From Cupriavidus sp. D384 (GTDB lineage: Bacteria > Pseudomonadota > Gammaproteobacteria > Burkholderiales > Burkholderiaceae): 64,000 nt of DNA. The position numbers and the translations under genes are program-made. Positions 34,954-42,889 of the stretch are shown here, piece after piece. The first letter of the stretch is position 1. Every line of letters starts with the position of its first letter. Under the pieces are notes generated by a model. It ran no database searches, was not told the origin of the DNA, and worked only from the letters and a program-made list of their open reading frames with translations. The stretch lies in assembly GCF_001652915.1 (NCBI RefSeq), contig NZ_BBQI01000102.1:124001-188000 (forward strand), written 5' to 3'.

Positions 34954-36900
34954 TCAGAACGCCCAGCAGGAGCAGCCCAGCGCGCCCCAGAAGCTGCTTT
35001 CATCCGACGTGGGTACGCTGGACGTCCACGCCTTGGCATGCGAGTGACCGTGCACACCGCACGAACTGGCGCAGGCGCAGGCGGTGCTCAGCGCCAGCTG
35101 CTTCGCCTGGGCCGTCGGGCGCGGCTGGTACTGGCTGCCATGGCGGGCCGGCGACCAGTCAGGCATGGCCGGCGGAATGTCGGGCGAATGGCGGCCGAAC
35201 TCGTTGTCGCCATAGACCACCTTGCCGCCCAGCACCGTCATCACGGACGTGATGTCCTGGATGTCGTCGCCCGGCACGGCGAAGTAGTCGGCCGACAGCA
35301 CCGCCAGGTCGGCCAGCTGGCCGGCCTTGATCTGGCCCTTCTTGCCTTCTTCGGACGAGAACCAGGTGTTGGCCTCGGTCCACAGGCGCAACGCGGTCTC
35401 GCGGTCCAGCAGGTTGGCCTGCGGATACATCGACATGCCGCCCACGGTCTTGCCGGTGGTCAGCCAGTACAGCGACACCCACGGGTTGTACGAGGCCACG
35501 CGCGTGGCGTCGGTGCCGGCACCGACCTTGACGCCCTTTTCCAGCATCTTCTTGATCGGCGGCGTGGCTTCGGCGGCGCGGGCGCCGTAGCGCTCGACGA
35601 AGTACTCGCCCTGGTAGGCCATGCGGTGCTGCACGGCAATGCCGCCGCCCAGTGCCGCGATGCGGTCGATGTTGCGGTCGGAAATCGTCTCGGCGTGGTC
35701 GAAGAACCAGTTCAGGCCGTTGAACGGCACGTCCTTGGCAACCTTCTCGTAGACGTCCAGTGCGCGGGTGATGGTCTCGTTGTAGGTGGCGTGCAGACGC
35801 CACGGCCAGCGCTTTTCGGCCAGCAGGCGGATCACGGGCTCCAGGTCGGCTTCCATCGACGGCGGCATGTCGGGGCGTTCGACGCGGAAGTCCTCGAAGT
35901 CGGCGGCGGTGTAGACCAGCATTTCCCCGGCACCGTTGTGGCGGTACAGGTCATCGCCCTGGCCCGGCTTCACGGTCGACGTCCAGGTCTTGAAGTCGCT
36001 CAGTTCTTCCTTGGGCTTCTGCGTGAACAGGTTGTAGGCCAGGCGCACCGTGAGCTGGCCGTCCTTGTGCAGCTCCTCGATGATGTTGTAGTCCTCGGGG
36101 TAGTTCTGGTAGCCACCGCCAGCATCGATGACGCCGGTCACGCCCAGGCGGTTCACCTCGCGCATGAAATGGCGCGTGGAATTCTTCTGGTATTCGGGCG
36201 GCAGCTTCGGACCCTTGGCCAGCGTGGCGTACAGGATGGTCGCGTTGGGCTTGGCCAGCAGCAGGCCGGTGGGGTTGCCGCTCTTGTCGCGGATGATCTC
36301 GCCGCCCGGCGGGTTCGGGGTGTCCTTGTTGTAGCCCACGGCGCGCAGCGCGGCGCCGTTCAGGATGGCGCGGTCGTACAGGTGCAGGATGAACACGGGC
36401 GTATCCGGCGCCGCGGCGTTCAGTTCCTCGATGGTCGGCAGGCGCTTTTCCACGAACTGGTGCTCGGTAAAGCCGCCCACCACGCGCACCCATTGCGGGG
36501 CGGGCGTGCGGGCCACCTGGTCCTTGAGCATGCGCATGGCGTCGGCCAGCGAGCGCACGCCGTCCCAGCGCAGTTCCATGTTGTAGTTCAGGCCGCCACG
36601 AATGATGTGCATGTGGCTGTCGATCAGCCCGGGAATGGCCCGCCGGCCATTCAGGTCGATCACCTTTGTCCCGGCAGCCGCGAGCTTCATGATCTCGTCG
36701 CGCGTGCCCACGCTGATAAAGCGGCCGTCCTGGATCGCTACGGCGTCGGCCTGGGGGTTGGACTTGTCAAGGGTGGTGAACTTGCCGTTGACGAGGATGA
36801 GATCGGGGGTCGGGTTCGGTGACATGGCGAAAAGCTCCGAAGAGGCTGCCGCGCCAAGCGCGGCAGCCGAGGCGATGAATTGCCGGCGGGAAACTGACAT
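34954..36900 (-). CDS. Tat-exported amidohydrolase (YtcJ-like) with Cys/His-rich C-terminal tail
   Basis: 648 residues. The twin-arginine signal (MSVSRRQFIASAAALG) directs export of the folded enzyme. The metal-dependent amidohydrolase barrel shows the HxH strand DSHMHIIRGG, VTGVIDAGGGYQNYPEDY, RLHATYNETI, FDHAETISDRN and GAGTDATRVASYNPW. The last ~50 residues are odd: a Cys/His cluster (STACACASSCGVHGHSH) and a terminal GALGCSCWAF, not part of the barrel; they could bind metal or form disulfides. It lies 13 nt after the alpha/beta hydrolase gene on the same strand. Substrate unknown. Confidence 0.88.
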   Translation of the reverse strand: MSVSRRQFIASAAALGAAASSELFAMSPNPTPDLILVNGKFTTLDKSNPQADAVAIQDGRFISVGTRDEIMKLAAAGTKVIDLNGRRAIPGLIDSHMHIIRGGLNYNMELRWDGVRSLADAMRMLKDQVARTPAPQWVRVVGGFTEHQFVEKRLPTIEELNAAAPDTPVFILHLYDRAILNGAALRAVGYNKDTPNPPGGEIIRDKSGNPTGLLLAKPNATILYATLAKGPKLPPEYQKNSTRHFMREVNRLGVTGVIDAGGGYQNYPEDYNIIEELHKDGQLTVRLAYNLFTQKPKEELSDFKTWTSTVKPGQGDDLYRHNGAGEMLVYTAADFEDFRVERPDMPPSMEADLEPVIRLLAEKRWPWRLHATYNETITRALDVYEKVAKDVPFNGLNWFFDHAETISDRNIDRIAALGGGIAVQHRMAYQGEYFVERYGARAAEATPPIKKMLEKGVKVGAGTDATRVASYNPWVSLYWLTTGKTVGGMSMYPQANLLDRETALRLWTEANTWFSSEEGKKGQIKAGQLADLAVLSADYFAVPGDDIQDITSVMTVLGGKVVYGDNEFGRHSPDIPPAMPDWSPARHGSQYQPRPTAQAKQLALSTACACASSCGVHGHSHAKAWTSSVPTSDESSFWGALGCSCWAF

Positions 36901-36913
36901 GGGCTCAGGCGGC

Positions 36914-37918
36914 TCAGGCGTTCAGGAAGGCCAGCAGGTCGGCATTGACCTGATTGGCGTTGATCACGCACATGCCGTGCGATGCACCCGGGTAGACCTT
37001 CAGCGTGGCGTTCTTCACGAGCTTGGCGGACAGCTTCGCCGAGTTGTCGATCGGCACGATCTGGTCGTCGTCGCCGTGCAGGATCAGCGTGGGCACGTCG
37101 ATCTTCTTCAGGTCCTCGGTGTAGTCCACTTCCGAGAACTCCTTGATGCACAGGTACTGGCCCAGGATGCCGCCGGCCATGCCCTGCGCCCAGAAGGCGT
37201 CGATCGTGCCCTGCGAAACCTTGGCATTCGGACGGTTGAAGCCGAAGAACGGCGTAGCGAGGTCCTTGTAGAACTGCGAGCGGTTTTCGGCGACACCCTT
37301 GCGAATATTGTCGAACACTTCCAGCGGCAGGCCGTTCGGATAGGCGGCGCTCTTTGCCATGGTCGGCGGCACGGCGCCGATCAGCACGGCCTTGGCGACG
37401 CGCTTGGTGCCATGGCGGCCGATGTAGCGGGCCACTTCGCCGCCACCGGTGGAGTGGCCTACCAGCGTGGCGCCCTTGATGTCCAGCGCGTCGAGCACGG
37501 CGGCCAGGTCATCGGCGTAGGTGTTCATGTCGTTGCCCTGCGCCGGCTGGTCCGAGCGGCCATGACCACGGCGGTCGTGGGCGATCACGCGGAAGCCCTT
37601 CTGCACCAGGAACAGCATCTGGGCGTCCCAGGCGTCGGCGTCGAGCGGCCAGCCGTGCGAGAACACCACCGGACGGCCCGAACCCCAGTCCTTGTAGAAG
37701 ATGCGGGTGCCGTCCTTGGTCGTCACGTAGTGACCCTGCTTCGACTGGCGGCCCGCGGCCGGCGCGGCTTCGGCGGCGGCCGGCGTCAGCGCAGCCATCG
37801 ATGCCACGGTGGCTGCGGCGGCGCCCACGGTGCTGCCAACCAGCAGCTTGCGGCGCGATGCGTCGTGTTGTCCGGCTTGATCAGCTTGTTCGCGGGACTG
37901 GGGGGCGAGGTTCGACAT
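36914..37918 (-). CDS. Tat-exported alpha/beta hydrolase, chloroperoxidase-like (Ser nucleophile)
   Basis: 334 residues with a twin-arginine signal (ASRRKLLVGSTVGAAAA). The hydrolase core has VFSHGWPLDADAWDAQM, HDRRGHGRSDQP, the Ser nucleophile in LVGHSTGGGEVARYI, Asp in LHGDDDQIVPI and His in GASHGMCVI, as in cofactor-free haloperoxidase/arylesterase-type enzymes. The start MSNLAP at 37918 has AGGGA 7 nt upstream; 37933 is an in-frame alternative. It is immediately upstream of the amidohydrolase (13-nt gap). Physiological activity may be esterase or perhydrolase rather than halogenation. Confidence 0.9.
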   Translation of the reverse strand: MSNLAPQSREQADQAGQHDASRRKLLVGSTVGAAAATVASMAALTPAAAEAAPAAGRQSKQGHYVTTKDGTRIFYKDWGSGRPVVFSHGWPLDADAWDAQMLFLVQKGFRVIAHDRRGHGRSDQPAQGNDMNTYADDLAAVLDALDIKGATLVGHSTGGGEVARYIGRHGTKRVAKAVLIGAVPPTMAKSAAYPNGLPLEVFDNIRKGVAENRSQFYKDLATPFFGFNRPNAKVSQGTIDAFWAQGMAGGILGQYLCIKEFSEVDYTEDLKKIDVPTLILHGDDDQIVPIDNSAKLSAKLVKNATLKVYPGASHGMCVINANQVNADLLAFLNA

Positions 37919-38090
37919 GAGATTTCCCTGCAAAAGTGGTTCAGTTTGTTTGAGTTATCGGCCTGGCGCGTTTCGGTGTTATTCGCCGGCAGCGCTGCGA
38001 CGGGATGAACTTTAGCCGCGCGAATGCGGTGATTGCCGCACTCGCGCTGTACGTTTTATTCAAATAAATTGAATGGCCGTGGGCCGACGG

Positions 38091-38777
38091 TCAGCGGGCC
38101 GGCACCGGCGCGATCGACTCGTGCGGCGTGGCGGTGCGCTGGGCAGCCTTGTGGACCATCGTGTAGGCGTAGTCGACGCCCATGCCGTAGGCGCCCGAGT
38201 GCTCCTTGACGAGCTTCATCACGGCGTCATAGGTGTCGCGGTGTGCCCAGTCGCGCTGCCATTCCAGCAGCACCTGTTGCCAGGTCACGGGCACGGCGCC
38301 GGCCTGCACCATGCGCTGCATGGCGTAGTCGTGCGCTTCCTTGCTGGTGCCGCCCGAGGCATCGGCCACCATGTAGATCTCGTAGTCGCCTTCCAGCATG
38401 GCGCACAGCGCGAACGTGGTGTTGCAGACCTCGGTCCACAGGCCCGCCACCACCACTTTCTTGCGGCCGTTGGCCTTCAGGGCGTCACGCACCTTCTGGT
38501 CGTCCCACGAGTTCATCGACGTGCGTTCCAGCGTCTTGGCGTCGGGGAACACATCGAGGATCTCCGGGTACGTGTAGCCCGAGAACGATTCGCTTTCCAC
38601 GGTGGTGATGGTGGTCGGCACGTTGAAGATCTTTGCGGCCTTGGCCAGGCCCACCACGTTGTTCTTCAGCGCCTGGCGGTCCATCGACTGCACGCCAAAG
38701 GCCATTTGCGGCTGATGGTCGATGATGATCAGTTGGCTGTTCTGCGGCGTCAGTACTTCGAGCTTCGGGTTGGACAT
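38091..38777 (-). CDS. YcaC-like isochorismatase-superfamily cysteine hydrolase
   Basis: 228 residues: catalytic Asp in LIIIDHQPQMAFGV, Lys in GRKKVVVAGLWTEVCNTTF and Cys in the same WTEVCNTTFAL block. The start MSNPKLEVL at 38777 has AAGGA upstream and is preferred over the longer frame to 38885. Family members hydrolyse small amides or isochorismate-like compounds; the true substrate of YcaC proteins is not known. It is the upstream gene of the same-strand block that runs through two Tat-exported hydrolases. Confidence 0.88.
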   Translation of the reverse strand: MSNPKLEVLTPQNSQLIIIDHQPQMAFGVQSMDRQALKNNVVGLAKAAKIFNVPTTITTVESESFSGYTYPEILDVFPDAKTLERTSMNSWDDQKVRDALKANGRKKVVVAGLWTEVCNTTFALCAMLEGDYEIYMVADASGGTSKEAHDYAMQRMVQAGAVPVTWQQVLLEWQRDWAHRDTYDAVMKLVKEHSGAYGMGVDYAYTMVHKAAQRTATPHESIAPVPAR

Positions 38778-39387
38778 GATGAGAATTCCTTGAGACGAAG
38801 GTTGGGGCGGGGCACGGACGGTGCAGCACATGCTGGCCCGTTCCGCGCCGGTTGCATCGAAGCTGTCATGCCTGGGGATGGGCACGATGCAACCCGACGC
38901 AAGACTAGACGGCGCGTGCGTATGCGGCCATTGGCCTATCGTATTAGGCGATCGTGTCTACGGATTAGCTGTGCGCGGTGGCATTCGCGAGCGGGCTTGC
39001 CAGCGAACGCGCGAGCGCCAGGCAAGCGGCGGCCAGCAGACGTGGCATCACGCCAGTGGGCAGGGCTGGGCATGGTCGACGGGGGGGTGATGGGGGTAAC
39101 AATGCACGCGCAGGGTAGGTGTGCGCGTGCGGCTTCGCCATACTCACTTGGTATAGGTATTGGCGAGCCCGGCGACAAGCCTGGTTTTTGCTGCCCGATT
39201 CGTCCGCGCTGTCCACTCACACAATGGTATGGGTGGCGAAGCGGCGTATGCTGTGCTGAAATGCTGGGCGCGCAGGCAGGCATGTTGTCCCCGTGCGCCT
39301 GAATTTCATCCGATTGCCGCCCGACGACACCCCGGTGCCATGGGCGGCATCCGCAACTTGCTCTTGGGCACCTTGGAGAACAGAGCC
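38778..39387. other. Divergent intergenic region with repeated GGTAT and ATTAG elements
   Basis: About 610 bp between the YcaC-like gene and the FixJ-type regulator. GGCCATTGGCC palindrome at 38926-38936. Direct repeats CGTATTAG (38940) and CGGATTAG (38961) are exactly 21 bp apart. ATAC-N7-GTAT at 39140-39154 contains TTGGTAT; GGTATAGGT and GGTATGGGT follow at 39150 and 39226. A minus-strand frame of 27 codons at 38965-39048 looks signal-like but is too short to accept. The region probably controls both divergent units. Confidence 0.45.
39140..39154 (+). promoter_or_regulatory. ATAC-N7-GTAT element with TTGGTAT, candidate regulator site
   Basis: TAC-N4-TTGGTAT, identical in spacing to the site at 21809-21822, 234 bp upstream of the FixJ-type regulator's GTG start and 363 bp upstream of the divergent YcaC-like gene. 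Confidence 0.35.
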
Positions 39388-40044
39388 GTGACATCCCAGA
39401 ACGGGGACCCTGCCGGTACGGCCGACGACGACGCGATGGTCCTGATCGTCGACGACGATGCCATGCTGCGCGCCGGCCTGGGCAATCTGTTTCGTTCGGT
39501 GGGGATGCAGGCGGTGCTGTTCGGTTCGGCGGCAGAGTTGCTGGAGTACAGCCTGCCCGATGTGCCGTGTTGCCTGGTGCTCGATGTGCGCCTGCGCGGC
39601 CCGAGCGGCCTGGACCTGCAGACCCGCCTGGCCCAGATGGGCGTGCATATCCCGATCATCTTCATGACCGGCTATGGCGACATCGCCATGACGGTGACTG
39701 CCATGAAGGCGGGCGCCGAGGATTTCATGGCGAAGCCGTTCCGCGACCAGGACCTGCTTGATGCGGTGTCCGCGGCCATCGAGAAGGACCGGCTGCGACG
39801 CCGGGGCCTGCGCAAGGTGGAGGAGATTCGCGGCAACTATGCCACGCTGACGCCGCGCGAGGCGGAAGTCATGGGCATGGCCGTCTCGGGCCTGCTGAAC
39901 AAGCAGATCGCCGGGGAAATCGGCATCAGCGAGGTCACGGTGAAGATCCACCGCGGCCAGGCCATGCGCAAGATGAAGGCCCGCACCTTTGCGGACCTGG
40001 TGCTGATGGCGCAGCAGATCGGCCTCTGCAAGGCCGAGCAGTAA
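39388..40044 (+). CDS. FixJ/NarL-type response regulator (receiver + LuxR HTH)
   Basis: 218 residues from GTG 39388, chosen because GGAGA lies 9 nt upstream; an in-frame ATG at 39340 is possible. Receiver: VLIVDDDAMLRAGLG, phospho-Asp in LVLDVRLRG, Thr in IFMTGYGD, Lys in MAKPF. LuxR HTH: LTPREAEVMGMA, EIGISEVTVKIHRGQAM. It is paralogous to the regulator at 22428 (LRGPSGLDLQT against LRGASGLDLQT; near-identical HTH). It is divergent from the block of hydrolase/porin/transport genes, which are its most plausible targets. Confidence 0.92.
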   Translation: MTSQNGDPAGTADDDAMVLIVDDDAMLRAGLGNLFRSVGMQAVLFGSAAELLEYSLPDVPCCLVLDVRLRGPSGLDLQTRLAQMGVHIPIIFMTGYGDIAMTVTAMKAGAEDFMAKPFRDQDLLDAVSAAIEKDRLRRRGLRKVEEIRGNYATLTPREAEVMGMAVSGLLNKQIAGEIGISEVTVKIHRGQAMRKMKARTFADLVLMAQQIGLCKAEQ

Positions 40045-40087
40045 GGCCGTCTGCCAGCGTCCCCGGCGTGCGCCAGGGCCGTGCGGA

Positions 40088-41341
40088 TCAGCCGAACTTG
40101 CGCGCCGCGTCCAGGGCCAGGCCCGAACCGATGCCGCCGAACAGATCGCCTTCCACGCGCCGTGCGCCAGGCAGCAGCCGGGCCAGTTGCTCGCGCAGCA
40201 TCGGTACGCTGCTGGAGCCGCCCGTGAACAGGATGGTGTCCACCGCATCGGCCGGCACGCCGGCCGTCTTCAGCATGCCCTTGACCGTGCTGGCCGTCTT
40301 GTCGACCAGCTTCGAGATCGATTGGTCGAAATCGTCGCGAGTGACGTCCAGCGTCGTATCGGGGGCGATGCGCGCCAGGTCCATCGTGGCAAGCGGCGCC
40401 TCGGACAGCGCGATCTTGGCGGCTTCCACCTGGATCGCCAGCCAGTGGCCCGCGCGGTCCTTGATCAGCCGGATCAGGCGGTCGAGTTTTTCCGTTTCCG
40501 CCGCATCGCGATAGTTGTCCATCACGATCGCCCACGCCTTGCGCGTGTAGGCCAGGTTGATCGTGTGCCAGCTGGCCAGGTCGAAATACTGGCCCGACGG
40601 CATCGCCTTGCCATTGCGCAGCTGGCTGTTCAGGCCCAGCATCGGCATGACGCTGGCCAGGCTCAGCGCGCGGTCGAAATCGGTACCGCCGATATGCACG
40701 CCGCCATTGGCGAGGATGTCCTCGCGGCGGTCGGTCTTCCTTGCGCGCTCGGGCGACAGGCGCACCAGCGAGAAGTCGGACGTGCCACCGCCGATATCGG
40801 CCACCAGCACCAGTTCCTCGCTGCCGATCCCGGCCTCGTAGTCGAAGGCGGCGGCAATCGGCTCGTACTGGAAGGCGATGTCCTTGAAGCCCGCGTCGCG
40901 GGCGATCTCGGCCAGCGTGTCTTCGGCAAGCTGGTCGGCGGCGGCATCCTCGTCGATGAAGTGCACGGGGCGGCCCAGCACCGCGGCGCTGAACTGGCGG
41001 CCGGCGGAGCGCTCGGCGCGGCCCTTGAGCTCGCCGATGAAGTGCGACAGCAACTTGCGGAACGGCATGGCCTGGCCCATGACCTCGGTGCTGTCGTCCA
41101 TCATCGACGTACCCAGCAGGCTCTTGAGCGACCGCATCATGCGGCCCTCATAGCCGGCCAGGTAGTCGGCCAGCGCGGCGCGGCCATAGCTGACGAGCGG
41201 GTCCTCGGCGTGGAAGAAGATCACCGATGGCAGCGTGGCCTTGTCGTCTTCCAGCGCCAGCAGCGTGGGAGCGCCGGGACGCAGCCAGCCGACGGTGGAA
41301 TTGGACGTGCCGAAGTCGACGCCGCAAGCGTTTGAGATCAT
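40088..41341 (-). CDS. Hsp70-family ATPase (YegD-like, no substrate-binding domain)
   Basis: 417 residues containing only the actin/Hsp70 ATPase fold: VDFGTSNSTVGWL at the N-terminus, phosphate-2 loop VLVADIGGGTSDFSLV, FDYEAGIGSEELV and the adenosine motif LFTGGSSSVPMLREQL. The ~230-residue C-terminal peptide-binding part of DnaK is missing, as in YegD-like proteins of unknown role. It ends convergently with the FixJ-type regulator. A cytoplasmic chaperone-like ATPase without its own peptide clamp probably works with other partners. Confidence 0.87.
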   Translation of the reverse strand: MISNACGVDFGTSNSTVGWLRPGAPTLLALEDDKATLPSVIFFHAEDPLVSYGRAALADYLAGYEGRMMRSLKSLLGTSMMDDSTEVMGQAMPFRKLLSHFIGELKGRAERSAGRQFSAAVLGRPVHFIDEDAAADQLAEDTLAEIARDAGFKDIAFQYEPIAAAFDYEAGIGSEELVLVADIGGGTSDFSLVRLSPERARKTDRREDILANGGVHIGGTDFDRALSLASVMPMLGLNSQLRNGKAMPSGQYFDLASWHTINLAYTRKAWAIVMDNYRDAAETEKLDRLIRLIKDRAGHWLAIQVEAAKIALSEAPLATMDLARIAPDTTLDVTRDDFDQSISKLVDKTASTVKGMLKTAGVPADAVDTILFTGGSSSVPMLREQLARLLPGARRVEGDLFGGIGSGLALDAARKFG

Positions 41342-41627
41342 GGGAATGCAGGGGTTCAGGTGCAGCAGGAAGCAGGCGGCGCGTTGGTCCGGTGCCGGTC
41401 GGGAGCGGATCTGGTGCCGTTGCGTGGGGCGCTATTGTAGGGGTTTTCCTGGCGTGAGGTGGAAACCCGCAGCGCGGCATGCCATCGGGGATCACCCCAT
41501 GCGGGTTTGTGCCAACTGTTCCGCACACCGGCATTGCAGTCTACTGAAGCCGCAGGTTGCAGTGAGACCGGCAGGTACACGAGACAGTACCGGCTGGCCG
41601 TTTGGAAAACCGACTGGAGACAATACC

Positions 41628-41741
41628 ATGGTGACCAAGCAGGACGAATCACGCATTTTCCGCGAACTGGTAGCGCTGGCCACGCTGGAGGCACTGGGCG
41701 GCGCGATTGCACTGGGCTTCGTATTCAATCTGCTCACATGA
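41628..41741 (+). CDS. Small hypothetical membrane protein (37 aa)
   Basis: MVTKQDESRIFRELVALATL followed by EALGGAIALGFVFNLLT: a charged start and one C-terminal hydrophobic segment. GGAGA lies 8 nt before ATG. A Rho-independent terminator with T-run begins 15 bp after the stop, which supports a real transcript ending here. No family recognised. Confidence 0.55.
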   Translation: MVTKQDESRIFRELVALATLEALGGAIALGFVFNLLT

Positions 41742-41756
41742 CGCGACGCGAGGACG

Positions 41757-41782
41757 GGGGCCGCCACTGACGGCCCCTTTTT
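41757..41782 (+). terminator. Rho-independent terminator
   Basis: GGGGCCG (41757-41763), 7-base loop, CGGCCCC (41771-41777), then five T. Directly downstream of the 37-aa gene; the best-formed terminator in the window. Confidence 0.8.
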
Positions 41783-41963
41783 GCGTCCGCGCCACTGTCC
41801 CCGCTGCCGTCCCCTGGCGTGTTCCCGCCGGCCTTCACGGCAGGCCCTGGGCTGCGCGCGGCCTGATCGGCCCGCATTGGCGGTGCCTCCGGCAGCCTTG
41901 CCGGAACCCCACTAGAATGGCGCATCGCCCGGCAAGGTGCCGGGCCAGACCTGGGAGTCGAGG

Positions 41964-42887
41964 ATGCGTATTCTGGTGGTCGGTGCCGGTGCGACTGGTG
42001 GCTATTTCGGAGCACGGCTGTTGCAGGCCGGGCGTGACGTAACCTTTCTGGTGCGCGCGCGGCGGGCTGGGCAACTGGCGGAGCACGGACTGCGCGTGAA
42101 GAGCCCGCACGGCGATCTGCATGTCGCCACGCCCCCGGTCATCCTGTCCGGGCAGATCACCGCGCCCTACGACGTGGTGCTGCTGAGCTGCAAGGCGTAT
42201 GACCTTGACAGCGCCATGGATTCGATCGCCCCGGCCGTGGGCCCGGATACCGTGATCGTGCCCCTGCTCAACGGCATGCGCCACCTGGACCAGCTTGACG
42301 CCCGCTTTGGCGCTGCCCGCGTGATGGGCGGCCGCTGCATGATTTCGAGCACGCTCGACGACCAGGGCACCATCCTGCATCTGTCGGCGTTCCACGTCCT
42401 GTCGTTTGGAGAGCGCCCGTCGGGCAACAGCCCGCGCGCGCAGGCGCTGGCCGAAGTATTCGGCAACGCGGGCTTCGACGTGCAGCGCAGCGACGCGATG
42501 CTGCAGGACATGTGGGAAAAATGGTTCTTCCTGGCCACGCTGGCGGCGTCCACCTGCCTGATGCGTGCCACGATCGGCGATATCCTTGCCGCGCCGCGTG
42601 GCCGCGAGACCATCGCCGCCTTGCTGGACGAATGCGCCGCCATTGCGGCGGCCAACGGCTATCCGGTGCGCGAACCGGCGATGAAGCAGGCCACGACCAC
42701 GCTGTTCACGGAAGGCTCGCCGATCACGGCGTCGATGCTGCGCGATGTGGAACGCGGCGCTGCCATCGAATCGGATCAGATCGTCGGCGACCTGCTCGCG
42801 CGTCGGGGCAGTACCGAAGCGCCCACGCTCGGCATGGCGCTGACGCACCTGAAAGCCTACGAGGCCCGCCGCGCACGCGGCGGCTGA
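41964..42887 (+). CDS. 2-dehydropantoate 2-reductase (ketopantoate reductase) family
   Basis: 307 residues. NADPH-binding start MRILVVGAGATGGYFGARLL, catalytic Lys in VLLSCKAYDLDS, VPLLNGMRHLD, and C-terminal catalytic region with WEKWFFLATLAA and SMLRDVERGAAIESDQIVGD. It would reduce 2-dehydropantoate to pantoate on the route to coenzyme A, but Burkholderiales carry several paralogues, some with other keto-acid substrates, so no panE symbol is given. GGAG lies just upstream of ATG 41964. Confidence 0.88.
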   Translation: MRILVVGAGATGGYFGARLLQAGRDVTFLVRARRAGQLAEHGLRVKSPHGDLHVATPPVILSGQITAPYDVVLLSCKAYDLDSAMDSIAPAVGPDTVIVPLLNGMRHLDQLDARFGAARVMGGRCMISSTLDDQGTILHLSAFHVLSFGERPSGNSPRAQALAEVFGNAGFDVQRSDAMLQDMWEKWFFLATLAASTCLMRATIGDILAAPRGRETIAALLDECAAIAAANGYPVREPAMKQATTTLFTEGSPITASMLRDVERGAAIESDQIVGDLLARRGSTEAPTLGMALTHLKAYEARRARGG

Positions 42888-42889
42888 CA

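Noticed and set aside
38965..39048. 27-codon signal-peptide-like minus-strand frame (MPRLLAAACLALARSL)
   Set aside because: Too short, no mature part, and Ala/Leu-rich frames are common by chance in GC-rich DNA.
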